Origin: Bacilli bacterium
Lineage (GTDB): Bacteria; Bacillota_I; Bacilli_A; RF39; UBA660
Assembly: GCA_022791215.1 (NCBI GenBank)
Contig: JAAVYQ010000014.1
Span: forward strand, 1-17,706
DNA length: 17,706 nt
Reading direction: 5' to 3'
This document shows positions 1-6,096 of the stretch, one piece after another. Under the pieces are notes generated by a model. The model searched no databases. It worked only from the letters and a program-made list of their open reading frames with translations, and was not told the origin of the DNA. Position 1 is the first letter of the stretch. Each line of letters starts with the position of its first letter. Both the position numbers and the translations under genes were made by a program.

Positions 1-56
1 CAATGCTTTTTTCTTATATTTTTCGTTTACTTATCCTGAGTTTACGGACAGACCTA

Positions 57-86
57 TTGACTTTTATAAGTGTTTTTTGATATAAT
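57..86 (+). promoter_or_regulatory. Sigma-A type promoter of the RNA upstream of tcdA
   Basis: TTGACT (57-62) and TATAAT (81-86) are separated by 18 bases, and TGA directly before the -10 gives an extended -10. Predicted start near base 93. There is no other comparable promoter before tcdA, so this one probably drives both the RNA and, by read-through, tcdA. Confidence 0.75.
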
Positions 87-92
87 TTAATT

Positions 93-231
93 ACCAAGAT
101 GAGGTGTCAAAATAAACCGACAAATAAGTAATTTGGAGACCTAATTAATAGTTGGTGTCGAATACCGTTTTTATATCGGGATCCTGAAAACTATTATGTG
201 GACTACCACCTCGCAAAAGCGAGTTTTATTA
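93..231 (+). ncRNA. Structured RNA upstream of tcdA, 6S RNA candidate
   Basis: The stretch from the predicted start (about 93) to the terminator T-run is about 139 bases, has no convincing ORF and can fold into a long hairpin. GAGGTG (101-106) pairs with CACCTC (207-212) as a closing helix. TAATAGTT (146-153) pairs with AACTATTA (189-196), continued inward by GAATACCG/CGGGATCC with two mismatches. The large asymmetric internal loop between the two helices is the general shape of 6S RNA, which binds and sequesters housekeeping RNA polymerase. In Bacillus subtilis a 6S RNA gene (bsrA) lies just before the tcdA homologue yrvM, followed by rarA, the same order as here. Against this, it is shorter than usual 6S RNA, and the closing helix overlaps the terminator stem, as in a cis-acting leader switch. 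The 6S assignment rests on synteny and shape, not on a recognised consensus. Confidence 0.5.
210..231 (+). terminator. Intrinsic terminator ending the 5' RNA
   Basis: CTCGC (210-214) and GCGAG (219-223) form a 5-bp GC-rich stem with an AAAA loop, followed by TTTTATTATT. Its left arm shares CTC (210-212) with the strand that can pair to GAGGTG at 101-106, so the two helices cannot both form in full. Confidence 0.75.
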
Positions 232-267
232 TTACACTTTGTTTTGGTTTTTCTTTTGGAGGAATTT

Positions 268-945
268 ATGAATTTGGATAGATTGATTAAACTTGTTGGT
301 GTAAATGGTGTAGAGGAAATTAAAAGATTGAATATTTTAATCGTAGGTTTGGGTGGAGTAGGTGGTTATGCTTTTGAAACTCTTGTAAGATGTGGTATTG
401 AATCTTTTTGTATTGTAGATGCTGATCGTATCGATGAGACAAATCTTAATAGACAAATTATTTCAAGTTTAAGTAATGTTGGGAATTATAAGACTCAAGA
501 GGCTAAGAAAAGAGCTTTAGAGATAAATTCTAATATTAATGTTGATGATTTGTGTATGTTTCTAGATGATTCTAATGTTTCTCAAATAGATTTTTCTAAG
601 TACGATTATGTGGTCGATGCTTGTGATGATATTAATGCTAAGAAGTTAATTATTAATAATTGTCTATCTTGTAATGTTAAAGTTATTTCTTCTATGGGTA
701 CCGCTAGAAAGATGGATGCTAGTCAAATTTATGTTACTACTTTAGATAAGACTTGTTATGATCCTTTGGCTAGAAGTTTGAGAAAGTTTTTTGATAAAGA
801 TTTTCAAAAGAAGATAATTGTTGTTTCAAGTAAGGAACAACCTATCGTTACTGAAGGGCTTGGAAGTAATAGTTTTGTCCCTGCGGCTGCTGGTATTTTT
901 ATTACTAATTATATTATTAATGATTGTTTGAAATTTGACAAATAG
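268..945 (+). CDS. tcdA: tRNA threonylcarbamoyladenosine dehydratase (ThiF/E1-like)
   Basis: 225 residues from the ATG at 268, which has GGAGGAA six to seven bases upstream; an upstream in-frame ATG at 196 lies inside the preceding RNA and is rejected. TcdA (CsdL) is an ATP-dependent E1-like enzyme that cyclises t6A at tRNA position 37 to ct6A. Visible features are the nucleotide-binding glycine motif GLGGVGG (about 27-33), the family stretch DADRIDETNLNRQ (51-63), and the C-terminal TcdA signatures DPLARSLRK, SSKEQPI and GSNSFVPAAAG. It is slightly shorter than the Bacillus protein. It is preceded by an RNA with a terminator 38 bases before the ribosome binding site, so expression probably depends on read-through. 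The promoter of the next gene lies within its last bases. Confidence 0.92.
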   Translation: MNLDRLIKLVGVNGVEEIKRLNILIVGLGGVGGYAFETLVRCGIESFCIVDADRIDETNLNRQIISSLSNVGNYKTQEAKKRALEINSNINVDDLCMFLDDSNVSQIDFSKYDYVVDACDDINAKKLIINNCLSCNVKVISSMGTARKMDASQIYVTTLDKTCYDPLARSLRKFFDKDFQKKIIVVSSKEQPIVTEGLGSNSFVPAAAGIFITNYIINDCLKFDK

Positions 946-963
946 TTGTTTTTATGGTACAAT
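935..963 (+). promoter_or_regulatory. Near-consensus promoter at the end of tcdA
   Basis: TTGACA (935-940), a 17-base spacer and TACAAT (958-963), with TGG before the -10 (extended -10). The -35 lies inside the last codons of tcdA. Predicted start near 970, about 70 bases before the next gene, so that gene can be expressed independently of tcdA. Confidence 0.75.
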
Positions 964-975
964 CATGGTGTTTTA

Positions 976-1023
976 ATGGATAAGAAGAAAATATTAGAAG
1001 CAGTTATATATGAAAAAAATTAA
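976..1023 (+). other. Possible 15-codon leader ORF
   Basis: ATG at 976 opens 15 codons (MDKKKILEAVIYEKN) ending in TAA at 1021-1023. It is in frame with the next gene, separated from it by six codons after the stop. The ATG lies only about six bases after the predicted transcript start and has no ribosome binding site. It could be a leader peptide, the relic of a longer N-terminus, or chance. Confidence 0.2.
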
Positions 1024-1041
1024 GAGAAGAATGGAGAAATT

Positions 1042-1335
1042 ATGGATTTAGAAATTAAAAAGGATATGATAAATTCTCATTTTAATAATTTAATAGCGCT
1101 TTATGTCAAATTAAATGCTTATAAAGAAAAAATTTTGGATGAGGGTTCAAGTATTGATATTGATAGTTTGGAATCCGTTCAAAAAAAGGAACAATTGTTA
1201 ATTTTAGCGGGTTCTATAAATGAAATTCAAAAAGTATTGAATGAAGGAACTTTAATTAGTCTAGAGTTTATGAAGCTGATAAAGGACATTGAATTAGGAG
1301 ATATTGATACTGAATTAAAAAAAGTTAAAGATTAA
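1042..1335 (+). CDS. Small helical protein, function unknown
   Basis: 97 residues, started by ATG with GGAG five bases upstream. I do not recognise the family. The composition is rich in Leu, Ile, Lys, Glu and Asp with no Cys, Trp, Pro or signal peptide, and no stretch is hydrophobic enough for a membrane segment. The pattern suggests two long helices around an acidic linker near residues 34-45, compatible with a small cytoplasmic coiled-coil protein or adaptor. It has its own strong promoter in the end of tcdA and a bidirectional terminator at its 3' end, so it is a monocistronic unit convergent with rarA. Confidence 0.75.
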   Translation: MDLEIKKDMINSHFNNLIALYVKLNAYKEKILDEGSSIDIDSLESVQKKEQLLILAGSINEIQKVLNEGTLISLEFMKLIKDIELGDIDTELKKVKD

Positions 1336-1359
1336 ATGTAAATATTCTTTAACTTTTTT
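1318..1359. terminator. Bidirectional terminator between the 97-aa gene and rarA
   Basis: AAAAAAGTTAAAGA (1318-1331) and its exact complement (1346-1359) form a 14-bp stem with a 14-base loop. The A and T tails make it work on both strands. It overlaps the last codons of both convergent genes. The stem is AU-rich, so efficiency is uncertain. Confidence 0.75.
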
Positions 1360-2548
1360 CTTGTTTTATTTTTTGGTTGAATTCGTACATGCTTTTTTCG
1401 TATTTGTTTTCTCCTGGAAAGTAGTATTTACTGTTTTTTATATTATCAGGTAAGTATTGTTGTTTAACATAGTTGTGTTTATAGTTATGCGGGTATTTGT
1501 AGTTTTGTGAGTTTGTTCTTATGTGTTCTGGGACTCTTCCAGGATTACCTTTTTTTAAGTCATTATATGCATTCATGTATGATTTTTCACTAGTGTTTGA
1601 TTTTGGACTCAGCGCCATGTCTATTACTGCGAATGTTAGAGGCATTACAAATTCAGGAGGACCTAGTCTTTCGGCACTTTCTATAGCGGATAGTATTCTA
1701 TTAGGTAAGTTGGGGTTTGCAAGTCCTATGTCTTCGTAAGCGATCACTAGCATTCTTCTATATATTATGTCGTAGTCGCCCGCTTCAATTAGTCTTGTTA
1801 GATAGTGTAGGGATGCATCAACATCACTTCCTCTTATGCTTTTTTGGAATGCACTTATTAAGTCATAGTATCCATCTTCGTTTTTGTCGTGATAGAAGTT
1901 TGCACGATTATTTATAGTTTTTATGTCGTCTATTGTGAAAGATGAGCCAAATGAATTGTAACAAAATTCTATTAAGTTGTAGGTATATCTTAGGTCTCCG
2001 TTTGATATACGCGCGATGTGCTGTTTTGTTTCTTCTGTGATGTCTATGTCTTTATATATTTCTTTTGTTCTTTCTATTCCTTTTAATATGTCTGTTTCTA
2101 TTATTTCTTTTAATTCTATCATTTGACATCTGCTTCTGATTGCAGGATTTATAGCGTGATAAGGATTAGATGAAGTTAGACCTATTAATGTTACGTTTCC
2201 GCTTTCTATGTATGATAAGAGTAAATCTTGTTTGTCTTTATTCATTCTATGTATTTCATCTACTATTAAAACTATTTCATCATACATTTTTGATTCTTCA
2301 AATACAACTTCAAAGTCTTTTTTGGAATTGACTGTAGCATTTAGTAATCTATATCTTATTTTTAATTCGTTCATTAGTGTTAATGCTATTGTTGTTTTTC
2401 CTATTCCACTTTTTCCATATAGGATCATGTTGAATATTTTCCCATTTTTAACTAAGTTATTGAATATTTTGTTTTCTCCTATTATATGTGTTTGGCCTAT
2501 AATATCTCTCAGTAATTTGGGTCTAAGTTTTTCAGCTAGTAAGTCCAT
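1349..2548 (-). CDS. rarA: Replication-associated recombination protein A (AAA+ ATPase)
   Basis: 399 residues from the ATG at 2548, preceded by GAGGAG eight bases away; a further in-frame ATG at 2608 lies upstream of the promoter and is rejected. RarA/MgsA is a tetrameric clamp-loader-like ATPase that acts at stalled replication forks with SSB and RecA. Visible are the N-terminal LAEKLRPKLLRDIIGQ, Walker A GKSGIGKT (45-52), Walker B LIVDE with IHR (94-101), sensor 1 TSSNP (125-129) and arginine-finger region AIRSRC (136-141). The C-terminal half carries the MgsA oligomerisation domain (RRMLVIAYEDIGLANP) and the terminal KYPHNY region. Length is normal for the family. It is transcribed alone, from its own promoter, towards the shared terminator. 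Confidence 0.93.
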   Translation of the reverse strand: MDLLAEKLRPKLLRDIIGQTHIIGENKIFNNLVKNGKIFNMILYGKSGIGKTTIALTLMNELKIRYRLLNATVNSKKDFEVVFEESKMYDEIVLIVDEIHRMNKDKQDLLLSYIESGNVTLIGLTSSNPYHAINPAIRSRCQMIELKEIIETDILKGIERTKEIYKDIDITEETKQHIARISNGDLRYTYNLIEFCYNSFGSSFTIDDIKTINNRANFYHDKNEDGYYDLISAFQKSIRGSDVDASLHYLTRLIEAGDYDIIYRRMLVIAYEDIGLANPNLPNRILSAIESAERLGPPEFVMPLTFAVIDMALSPKSNTSEKSYMNAYNDLKKGNPGRVPEHIRTNSQNYKYPHNYKHNYVKQQYLPDNIKNSKYYFPGENKYEKSMYEFNQKIKQEKS

Positions 2549-2573
2549 GTTAATCACTCCTCGTATAAGTCTT

Positions 2574-2602
2574 ATTGTATCATAGTTGTCTTCTAATGTC
2601 TT
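2574..2602 (-). promoter_or_regulatory. Promoter of rarA
   Basis: On the minus strand AAGACA (2602-2597), 17 bases, then TACAAT (2579-2574), with TGA before the -10 giving an extended -10. Transcription would start near 2567, about 19 bases before the rarA ATG. Confidence 0.6.
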
Positions 2603-2662
2603 GAACAAGTTTTATGTTTGTGTTTTCTATGATAGTGGAGTGATATTTTCATGATGTTTTTC

Positions 2663-2691
2663 TTGTAAATTTTTTTTATTAGTGAGATAAT
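2663..2691 (+). promoter_or_regulatory. Possible promoter of xerD-deoB
   Basis: TTGTAA (2663-2668), 17 bases, then GATAAT (2686-2691). The predicted start (about 2698) coincides with the beginning of the GGGAG ribosome binding site, giving a very short leader. A second -10-like TATAAT at 2691-2696 lacks a correctly spaced -35. Confidence 0.4.
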
Positions 2692-2707
2692 ATAATAGGG
2701 AGACAAT

Positions 2708-3583
2708 ATGAGTTACATTGAGGGATATTTGTTATTTTTGAGAACAGAAAAAAAATTAGGTGATGCTACTATAGAATCTTATTATTTGGATTTAGAAAGT
2801 TTTTTGTGCTTTATTGATAAGGATATTTTAAGTATTAGTAGGGATGATGTCGTAGAGTATATCAGTTTTTTGAGGAAGAGTATGTGTGCTAGAAGTGTTA
2901 ATAGACACATTTCATCTTTAAAGGGGTTTTATGGTTATTTGTTAGATGAAGGTTATATTGTCCAAAGTCCTTTGGAATTCATTAGTGTTCTTAAAGTTCC
3001 TAAGAGTTTGCCTAAGTATTTGAGTGTAAGTGAAGTAGAGAAGCTTTTGGATTTTCCACTTGTTACTCATTTTGATTATAGAAACAAGGCGATGTTAGAG
3101 GTTATGTATGCTACTGGTCTTAGAGTTAGTGAACTTGTTAAATTGGAGTATTCTAATGTTGATTTGCATAATTCAATTATTAGGGTTACTGGTAAGGGTA
3201 AAAAGACTAGAGTTATACCTATTGGAGAAATTGCTGGTTATTATTTGAATTTGTATGTTAATGAATATAGAAATAAACTTTTGGGGAAGAATAATTTTAA
3301 TGAGTTGTTTCTTAATAATCATGGGAAACCAATAACTAGACAGGGTTTTAACTTTATTTTAGAAAATATTAGGGTTAGTACTGGCATAGAGAAAGAAATT
3401 ACTCCACATGTGCTTAGGCATAGTTTTGCTACTCATTTACTTGAGGGTGGAGCGGATTTGAGAAGTATTCAGGAAATGTTGGGTCATGAAAACATTTCTA
3501 CTACTAATATTTATACTGAAGTTGTAGATGATGTTTTAAGAGAAAATTATGATTTGTATCATCCAAGAGCAAGGGAGGAATAA
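2708..3583 (+). CDS. xerD: Tyrosine recombinase XerD
   Basis: 291 residues; ATG with GGGAG five bases upstream. XerD, with XerC or alone, resolves chromosome dimers at dif before division. The N-terminal SAM-like core-binding domain covers about 1-95 and the catalytic domain about 105-285. All catalytic residues are visible: Arg139 in ATGLRVSE, Lys163 in TGKGKK, His234 and Arg237 in HVLRHSFATHLLEGGA, His260 in LGHENISTT and the nucleophile Tyr269 in IYTEV. The C-terminus ends in the XerD-like YHPRA. Length is normal for Xer proteins, and there are no signs of an integrase on a mobile element: no flanking att repeats or phage genes. deoB starts three bases after the stop, so both are co-transcribed, an order known from other Bacillota. 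XerC versus XerD cannot be fully separated by eye. Confidence 0.9.
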   Translation: MSYIEGYLLFLRTEKKLGDATIESYYLDLESFLCFIDKDILSISRDDVVEYISFLRKSMCARSVNRHISSLKGFYGYLLDEGYIVQSPLEFISVLKVPKSLPKYLSVSEVEKLLDFPLVTHFDYRNKAMLEVMYATGLRVSELVKLEYSNVDLHNSIIRVTGKGKKTRVIPIGEIAGYYLNLYVNEYRNKLLGKNNFNELFLNNHGKPITRQGFNFILENIRVSTGIEKEITPHVLRHSFATHLLEGGADLRSIQEMLGHENISTTNIYTEVVDDVLRENYDLYHPRAREE

Positions 3584-3586
3584 TTT

Positions 3587-4741
3587 ATGTATAAAAGAGT
3601 TTTTTTGATAGTTATGGATAGTTTGGGAGTAGGTGAGGCTTTTGATGCTGTTAAGTTTGGTGATGTAGGTGCGAATACACTAGGTCATATTACCGATAAT
3701 GATGCTTATCATTTGCCTATGATGGAAAGATTGGGGCTTCTTGATTTTGTTGGTAAAGGTCGTTTTACTCATGGTTATCATGGAGAGATTGAGCCTAGTA
3801 ATAAAGCAAAGGATACTTTGAATGGTCATTATGAAATGATGGGTGTTATTCTTGATAAGCCTTTTGCTACTTATCCTAAAGGGTTTCCTATTATTTTGAT
3901 TAGTGAGATTCAAAGAACTGTCGGTAGGGAAGTTATTGGTAATTGTGTTGCTTCTGGTACTGAGATAATTCAAGAACTTGGCGAGATGCATATGAAAACA
4001 GGGGCTTTGATTGTTTATACTAGTGCTGATTCTGTTTTGCAGGTTGCTGCTCATGAAAGTGTTATTCCTGTTGAGGAACTTTATGAGATTTGTGAGAAGA
4101 TTAGTTCTATAGCGTTTAGAGATGATTATAGAATTGGTAGGGTAATAGCTAGACCTTTTACTGGAAAGCCTGGAGATTTTGTTAGAACTTCTAGAAGAAA
4201 GGATTTTACTAAAACTCCTCCTTTAAATTTTATGGATTTGTTGTTTGATAAAGGATTGGATGTTATAGCCCTTGGTAAGATTAAAGATATTTTTGCTAAT
4301 AAGAGTATTTCTACAGGTATTAAAACTACTAATAATATAGATGGTCTTATGAAATTAGTAGATTTTACTAGAGGAGATTTTAATGGTCTTTGTTTTCTTA
4401 ATTTGAATGATTTTGATTCTCAGTTTGGGCATAGAAGAGATAGGGATGGTTATTTAAAGTGTTTGGAGGAAATGGATCAGTATTTACCAATTTTTATTAA
4501 TAAACTTAGGGATGATGATTTAGTGATTTTTACCGCTGATCATGGTAATGATCCTACTTTTAAGGGTACAGATCATACTAGGGAAAATGTTCCTGTTATA
4601 TTTTATTCTAAAAAGTTTAAGTATTATGGTAAACTTCCTACTAGACAAACTTTTGCTGATATAGGTGCGACTATTCTAGATAATTTTGGTGTTGTTAATA
4701 AATTAGGTAAAGGTACTAGTTATTTAAATTTATTAAAGTAA
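3587..4741 (+). CDS. deoB: Phosphopentomutase
   Basis: 384 residues; ATG preceded by GGGAGGAA within the end of xerD. DeoB interconverts ribose or deoxyribose 1-phosphate and 5-phosphate, linking nucleoside salvage to the pentose phosphate pathway. It belongs to the alkaline phosphatase superfamily. Metal ligands known from the Bacillus cereus enzyme have counterparts here with the same spacing: Asp11 (VMDSLGVGEA), Asp277 and His282 (DFDSQFGHRRD), Asp318 and His319 (TADHGND), and His330 (GTDHTRE). The phosphorylated Thr of the family corresponds to Thr77 in KDTLNGHYEMMG. The usual motif there is DTMTGHWE, so the second Thr is Asn and Trp is Tyr in this protein, while the catalytic Thr is kept. 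It is the second gene of the xerD operon and ends at a strong terminator. Confidence 0.95.
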   Translation: MYKRVFLIVMDSLGVGEAFDAVKFGDVGANTLGHITDNDAYHLPMMERLGLLDFVGKGRFTHGYHGEIEPSNKAKDTLNGHYEMMGVILDKPFATYPKGFPIILISEIQRTVGREVIGNCVASGTEIIQELGEMHMKTGALIVYTSADSVLQVAAHESVIPVEELYEICEKISSIAFRDDYRIGRVIARPFTGKPGDFVRTSRRKDFTKTPPLNFMDLLFDKGLDVIALGKIKDIFANKSISTGIKTTNNIDGLMKLVDFTRGDFNGLCFLNLNDFDSQFGHRRDRDGYLKCLEEMDQYLPIFINKLRDDDLVIFTADHGNDPTFKGTDHTRENVPVIFYSKKFKYYGKLPTRQTFADIGATILDNFGVVNKLGKGTSYLNLLK

Positions 4742-4768
4742 AAAAGAGACATTGAACCGTCTCTTTTT
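4741..4768. terminator. Bidirectional terminator after deoB and the 50-aa gene
   Basis: AAAAAGAGAC (4741-4750) and GTCTCTTTTT (4759-4768) are perfect complements around an 8-base loop. A and T tails lie on both sides, so it can stop deoB transcripts on the plus strand and transcripts of the small gene on the minus strand. Confidence 0.88.
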
Positions 4769-4779
4769 GTGTGCTGTTA

Positions 4780-4932
4780 TTATTTATTTCTAGCACTTGT
4801 TTTAGAATTCTTACGAGCTTTACTTCTTGCGCTGTTTTTAGCACTGTTTTTAGAAGCACTGTTTGAATTTCTAGCACTGTTTCTTGCATTGTTTCTTGCA
4901 CTGTTTCCAGCATTGTTTCTTGCATTTGTCAT
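4780..4932 (-). CDS. Small basic Asn/Ala/Ser/Arg/Lys-rich protein, candidate spore protein
   Basis: 50 residues using almost only N, A, S, R and K (single G; T twice; one M), with repeats of the type NNARNSARNSA and KNSAKNSARSK. The start at 4932 is chosen because AGGTGGTGAT, close to the full anti-Shine-Dalgarno complement, ends six bases upstream. A longer overlapping reading frame on the same strand (start 4925) is worse placed for this site. The protein is strongly positively charged, without hydrophobic residues, so probably disordered and possibly nucleic-acid binding. Size, composition and a sigma-G-like promoter suggest a small acid-soluble-type spore protein, but the alpha/beta SASP sequence motif is absent and I recognise no named family. 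It is a single-gene unit ending at a bidirectional terminator. Confidence 0.7.
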   Translation of the reverse strand: MTNARNNAGNSARNNARNSARNSNSASKNSAKNSARSKARKNSKTSARNK

Positions 4933-4953
4933 AATAATATCACCACCTGTTAT

Positions 4954-4983
4954 TATTATGGTCTTACATTCTTTATTAATTCA
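4954..4983 (-). promoter_or_regulatory. Sigma-G-like (forespore) promoter of the 50-aa gene
   Basis: On the minus strand TGAATT (4983-4978), 17 bases, then CATAATA (4960-4954). The forespore consensus is roughly GNATR, 17-18 bases, CATNNTA; the -10 matches fully and the -35 four of five. The predicted start near 4947 would leave a leader of about 15 bases that begins at the ribosome binding site. No good TTGACA/TATAAT pair is seen. Confidence 0.45.
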
Positions 4984-5078
4984 TTTTATTTTAATTATTT
5001 TTTGCCAATATTTAACTGTAAATTTTTTCTAGTGTTATATTTTTTGTTTTTTTATCATATATTTGATTAGTGATTTTA

Positions 5079-5831
5079 ATGAATAATAATATTTGGATTG
5101 CCCTTCTAATTTCATCTTTAGCAGGTTTGAGTACTTTAATTGGAGGTTTAGTAGTTTTTGCTAAGTTTAAGGACCGTGAAGGGTTTATTAGTTTTGCTTT
5201 AAGTTTTTCTTTGAGCGTTATGATCAGTATTTCTGTTTTTGATTTGATTCCTGAGAGTGTTAAATCTTTATATGAAATTTATGGTATGGCTTGGACTATT
5301 ATTTTAGGTGTTTCAGTGTTTGTTTGTGGTAAATTAATGGTTAAGGCTATTAATACTAAAATTGATAAGTACAAAAAAAAGAACAATTTGTATAGAGTAG
5401 GTATTCTTAGTATGATAGCACTTATGATTCACAATTTTCCTGAGGGTATAGCGACTTTTATGACTGCTTATAGTGATTTGTCTATGGGTATTAGTCTTGG
5501 TATTGCTATTATGCTTCATAATATTCCTGAAGGGATTTCTATAAGTGTCCCTATTTACTACTCTACTGGCAGTAAGAGTAGGGGATTGTTTTATTCTTTT
5601 GTGTCGGGGCTTGCTGAGCCACTCGGCGCTTTGATGGCTTTTATTGTTTTGAAAAGATTTATTAGTGATAGTTTGATTAGTATTGTTTTGATTTTGGTTG
5701 CTGGTATTATGGTATCTTTGGCTATAGAAGAAATGCTTCCTGAAGCAAATAAGTATCAAAAACATAAGGAAAATCTTTTTGGACTAGTTTTAGGATTGAT
5801 ATTGGTATTAGTTAATGTATTATTGTTTTAG
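5079..5831 (+). CDS. ZIP family divalent metal transporter
   Basis: 250 residues from ATG 5079; a GTG at 5070 is an alternative and neither has a clear ribosome binding site. ZIP (ZupT-like) transporters import zinc and other divalent cations across the cytoplasmic membrane. About eight hydrophobic segments are visible. The two metal-site helices carry HNFPEG and HNIPEG, the paired hallmark motifs of the family, followed by GLAEPLGAL. A short charged loop, with KYKKKNN near residues 100-107, precedes the first HNFPEG helix as expected. A weak promoter candidate is TTAACT (5012-5017) with TATATT (5036-5041) at 18 bases, with an extended -10. No terminator hairpin follows within 100 bases. Metal specificity cannot be read from the sequence. 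Confidence 0.88.
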   Translation: MNNNIWIALLISSLAGLSTLIGGLVVFAKFKDREGFISFALSFSLSVMISISVFDLIPESVKSLYEIYGMAWTIILGVSVFVCGKLMVKAINTKIDKYKKKNNLYRVGILSMIALMIHNFPEGIATFMTAYSDLSMGISLGIAIMLHNIPEGISISVPIYYSTGSKSRGLFYSFVSGLAEPLGALMAFIVLKRFISDSLISIVLILVAGIMVSLAIEEMLPEANKYQKHKENLFGLVLGLILVLVNVLLF

Positions 5832-5987
5832 ATTAGGATAAGTAGTTGGATGAGCGAGTGAAAGATTAATATGTGATTAAATACATTTTAATTTTATTCA
5901 GTAATATTAATATTATATTTTAGTTGTTTTTTAGATAAAATTCACAAGTTCCGATAATATATATTATGTTAAGTTCTTTGCTTCTAA

Positions 5988-6016
5988 TTGATTTTTTGGC
6001 TTCACTACTCTATTAT
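5988..6016 (+). promoter_or_regulatory. Promoter-like pair in the gap after the ZIP gene
   Basis: TTGATT (5988-5993), 17 bases, TATTAT (6011-6016) on the plus strand. It faces the 3' end of the DNA-binding protein gene, where no plus-strand gene lies; only a hairpin terminator follows. Confidence 0.35.
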
Positions 6017-6022
6017 TTGTGC

Positions 6023-6096
6023 GATTTTTCGCTAGGGGATACGTTATTTTGTTTAATTGTAATATAAAAACCACATTATTGCTCTGTGGCTTTTTT
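6023..6096 (+). ncRNA. Possible small RNA between convergent genes
   Basis: From the predicted start near 6023 to the terminator T-run is about 74 bases. It holds a small hairpin GCGA-TTTT-TCGC (6021-6032) at its 5' end and the terminator hairpin CCACA/TGTGG at its 3' end, and no ORF. Its 3' part is antisense to the last codons of the gene on the other strand. The rest of the 5832-6075 gap is AT-rich, with the palindrome ATAATATATATTAT at 5954-5967 and nothing else I can name. Confidence 0.25.
6066..6096. terminator. Bidirectional terminator at the end of the DNA-binding protein gene
   Basis: CCACA (6071-6075) pairs with TGTGG (6085-6089) around a 9-base loop that includes the stop codon of the minus-strand gene. 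AAAAA precedes and CTTTTTT follows, so both strands have a T-run after the stem. Confidence 0.65.

Noticed and set aside
198..214. T-box-like element (TGGACTACC near the terminator)
   Set aside because: The canonical T-box bulge TGGNACC has two fewer bases, the stem I specifier architecture is not recognisable in 139 bases, and the downstream gene is not an aminoacyl-tRNA or amino-acid gene.
196..267. N-terminal extension of tcdA from an ATG at 196
   Set aside because: It lies inside the terminator of the upstream RNA, has no ribosome binding site, and would add a hydrophobic stretch foreign to TcdA; the ATG at 268 has GGAGGAA.
2708..3583. xerD as integrase of a mobile element
   Set aside because: Length, HPRA-like C-terminus, co-transcription with deoB and absence of att repeats, phage or transposition genes indicate the chromosomal Xer recombinase.
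4716..4925. 69-residue minus-strand ORF with repeated QETMLETVQ-like units
   Set aside because: It is the shifted frame of the same repetitive DNA; it runs through the terminator into deoB, and the ribosome binding site fits the ATG at 4932 of the 50-residue frame better.
5954..5967. Palindrome ATAATATATATTAT
   Set aside because: Low-complexity AT palindromes are expected in DNA of this composition; no flanking motif or gene start supports an operator.
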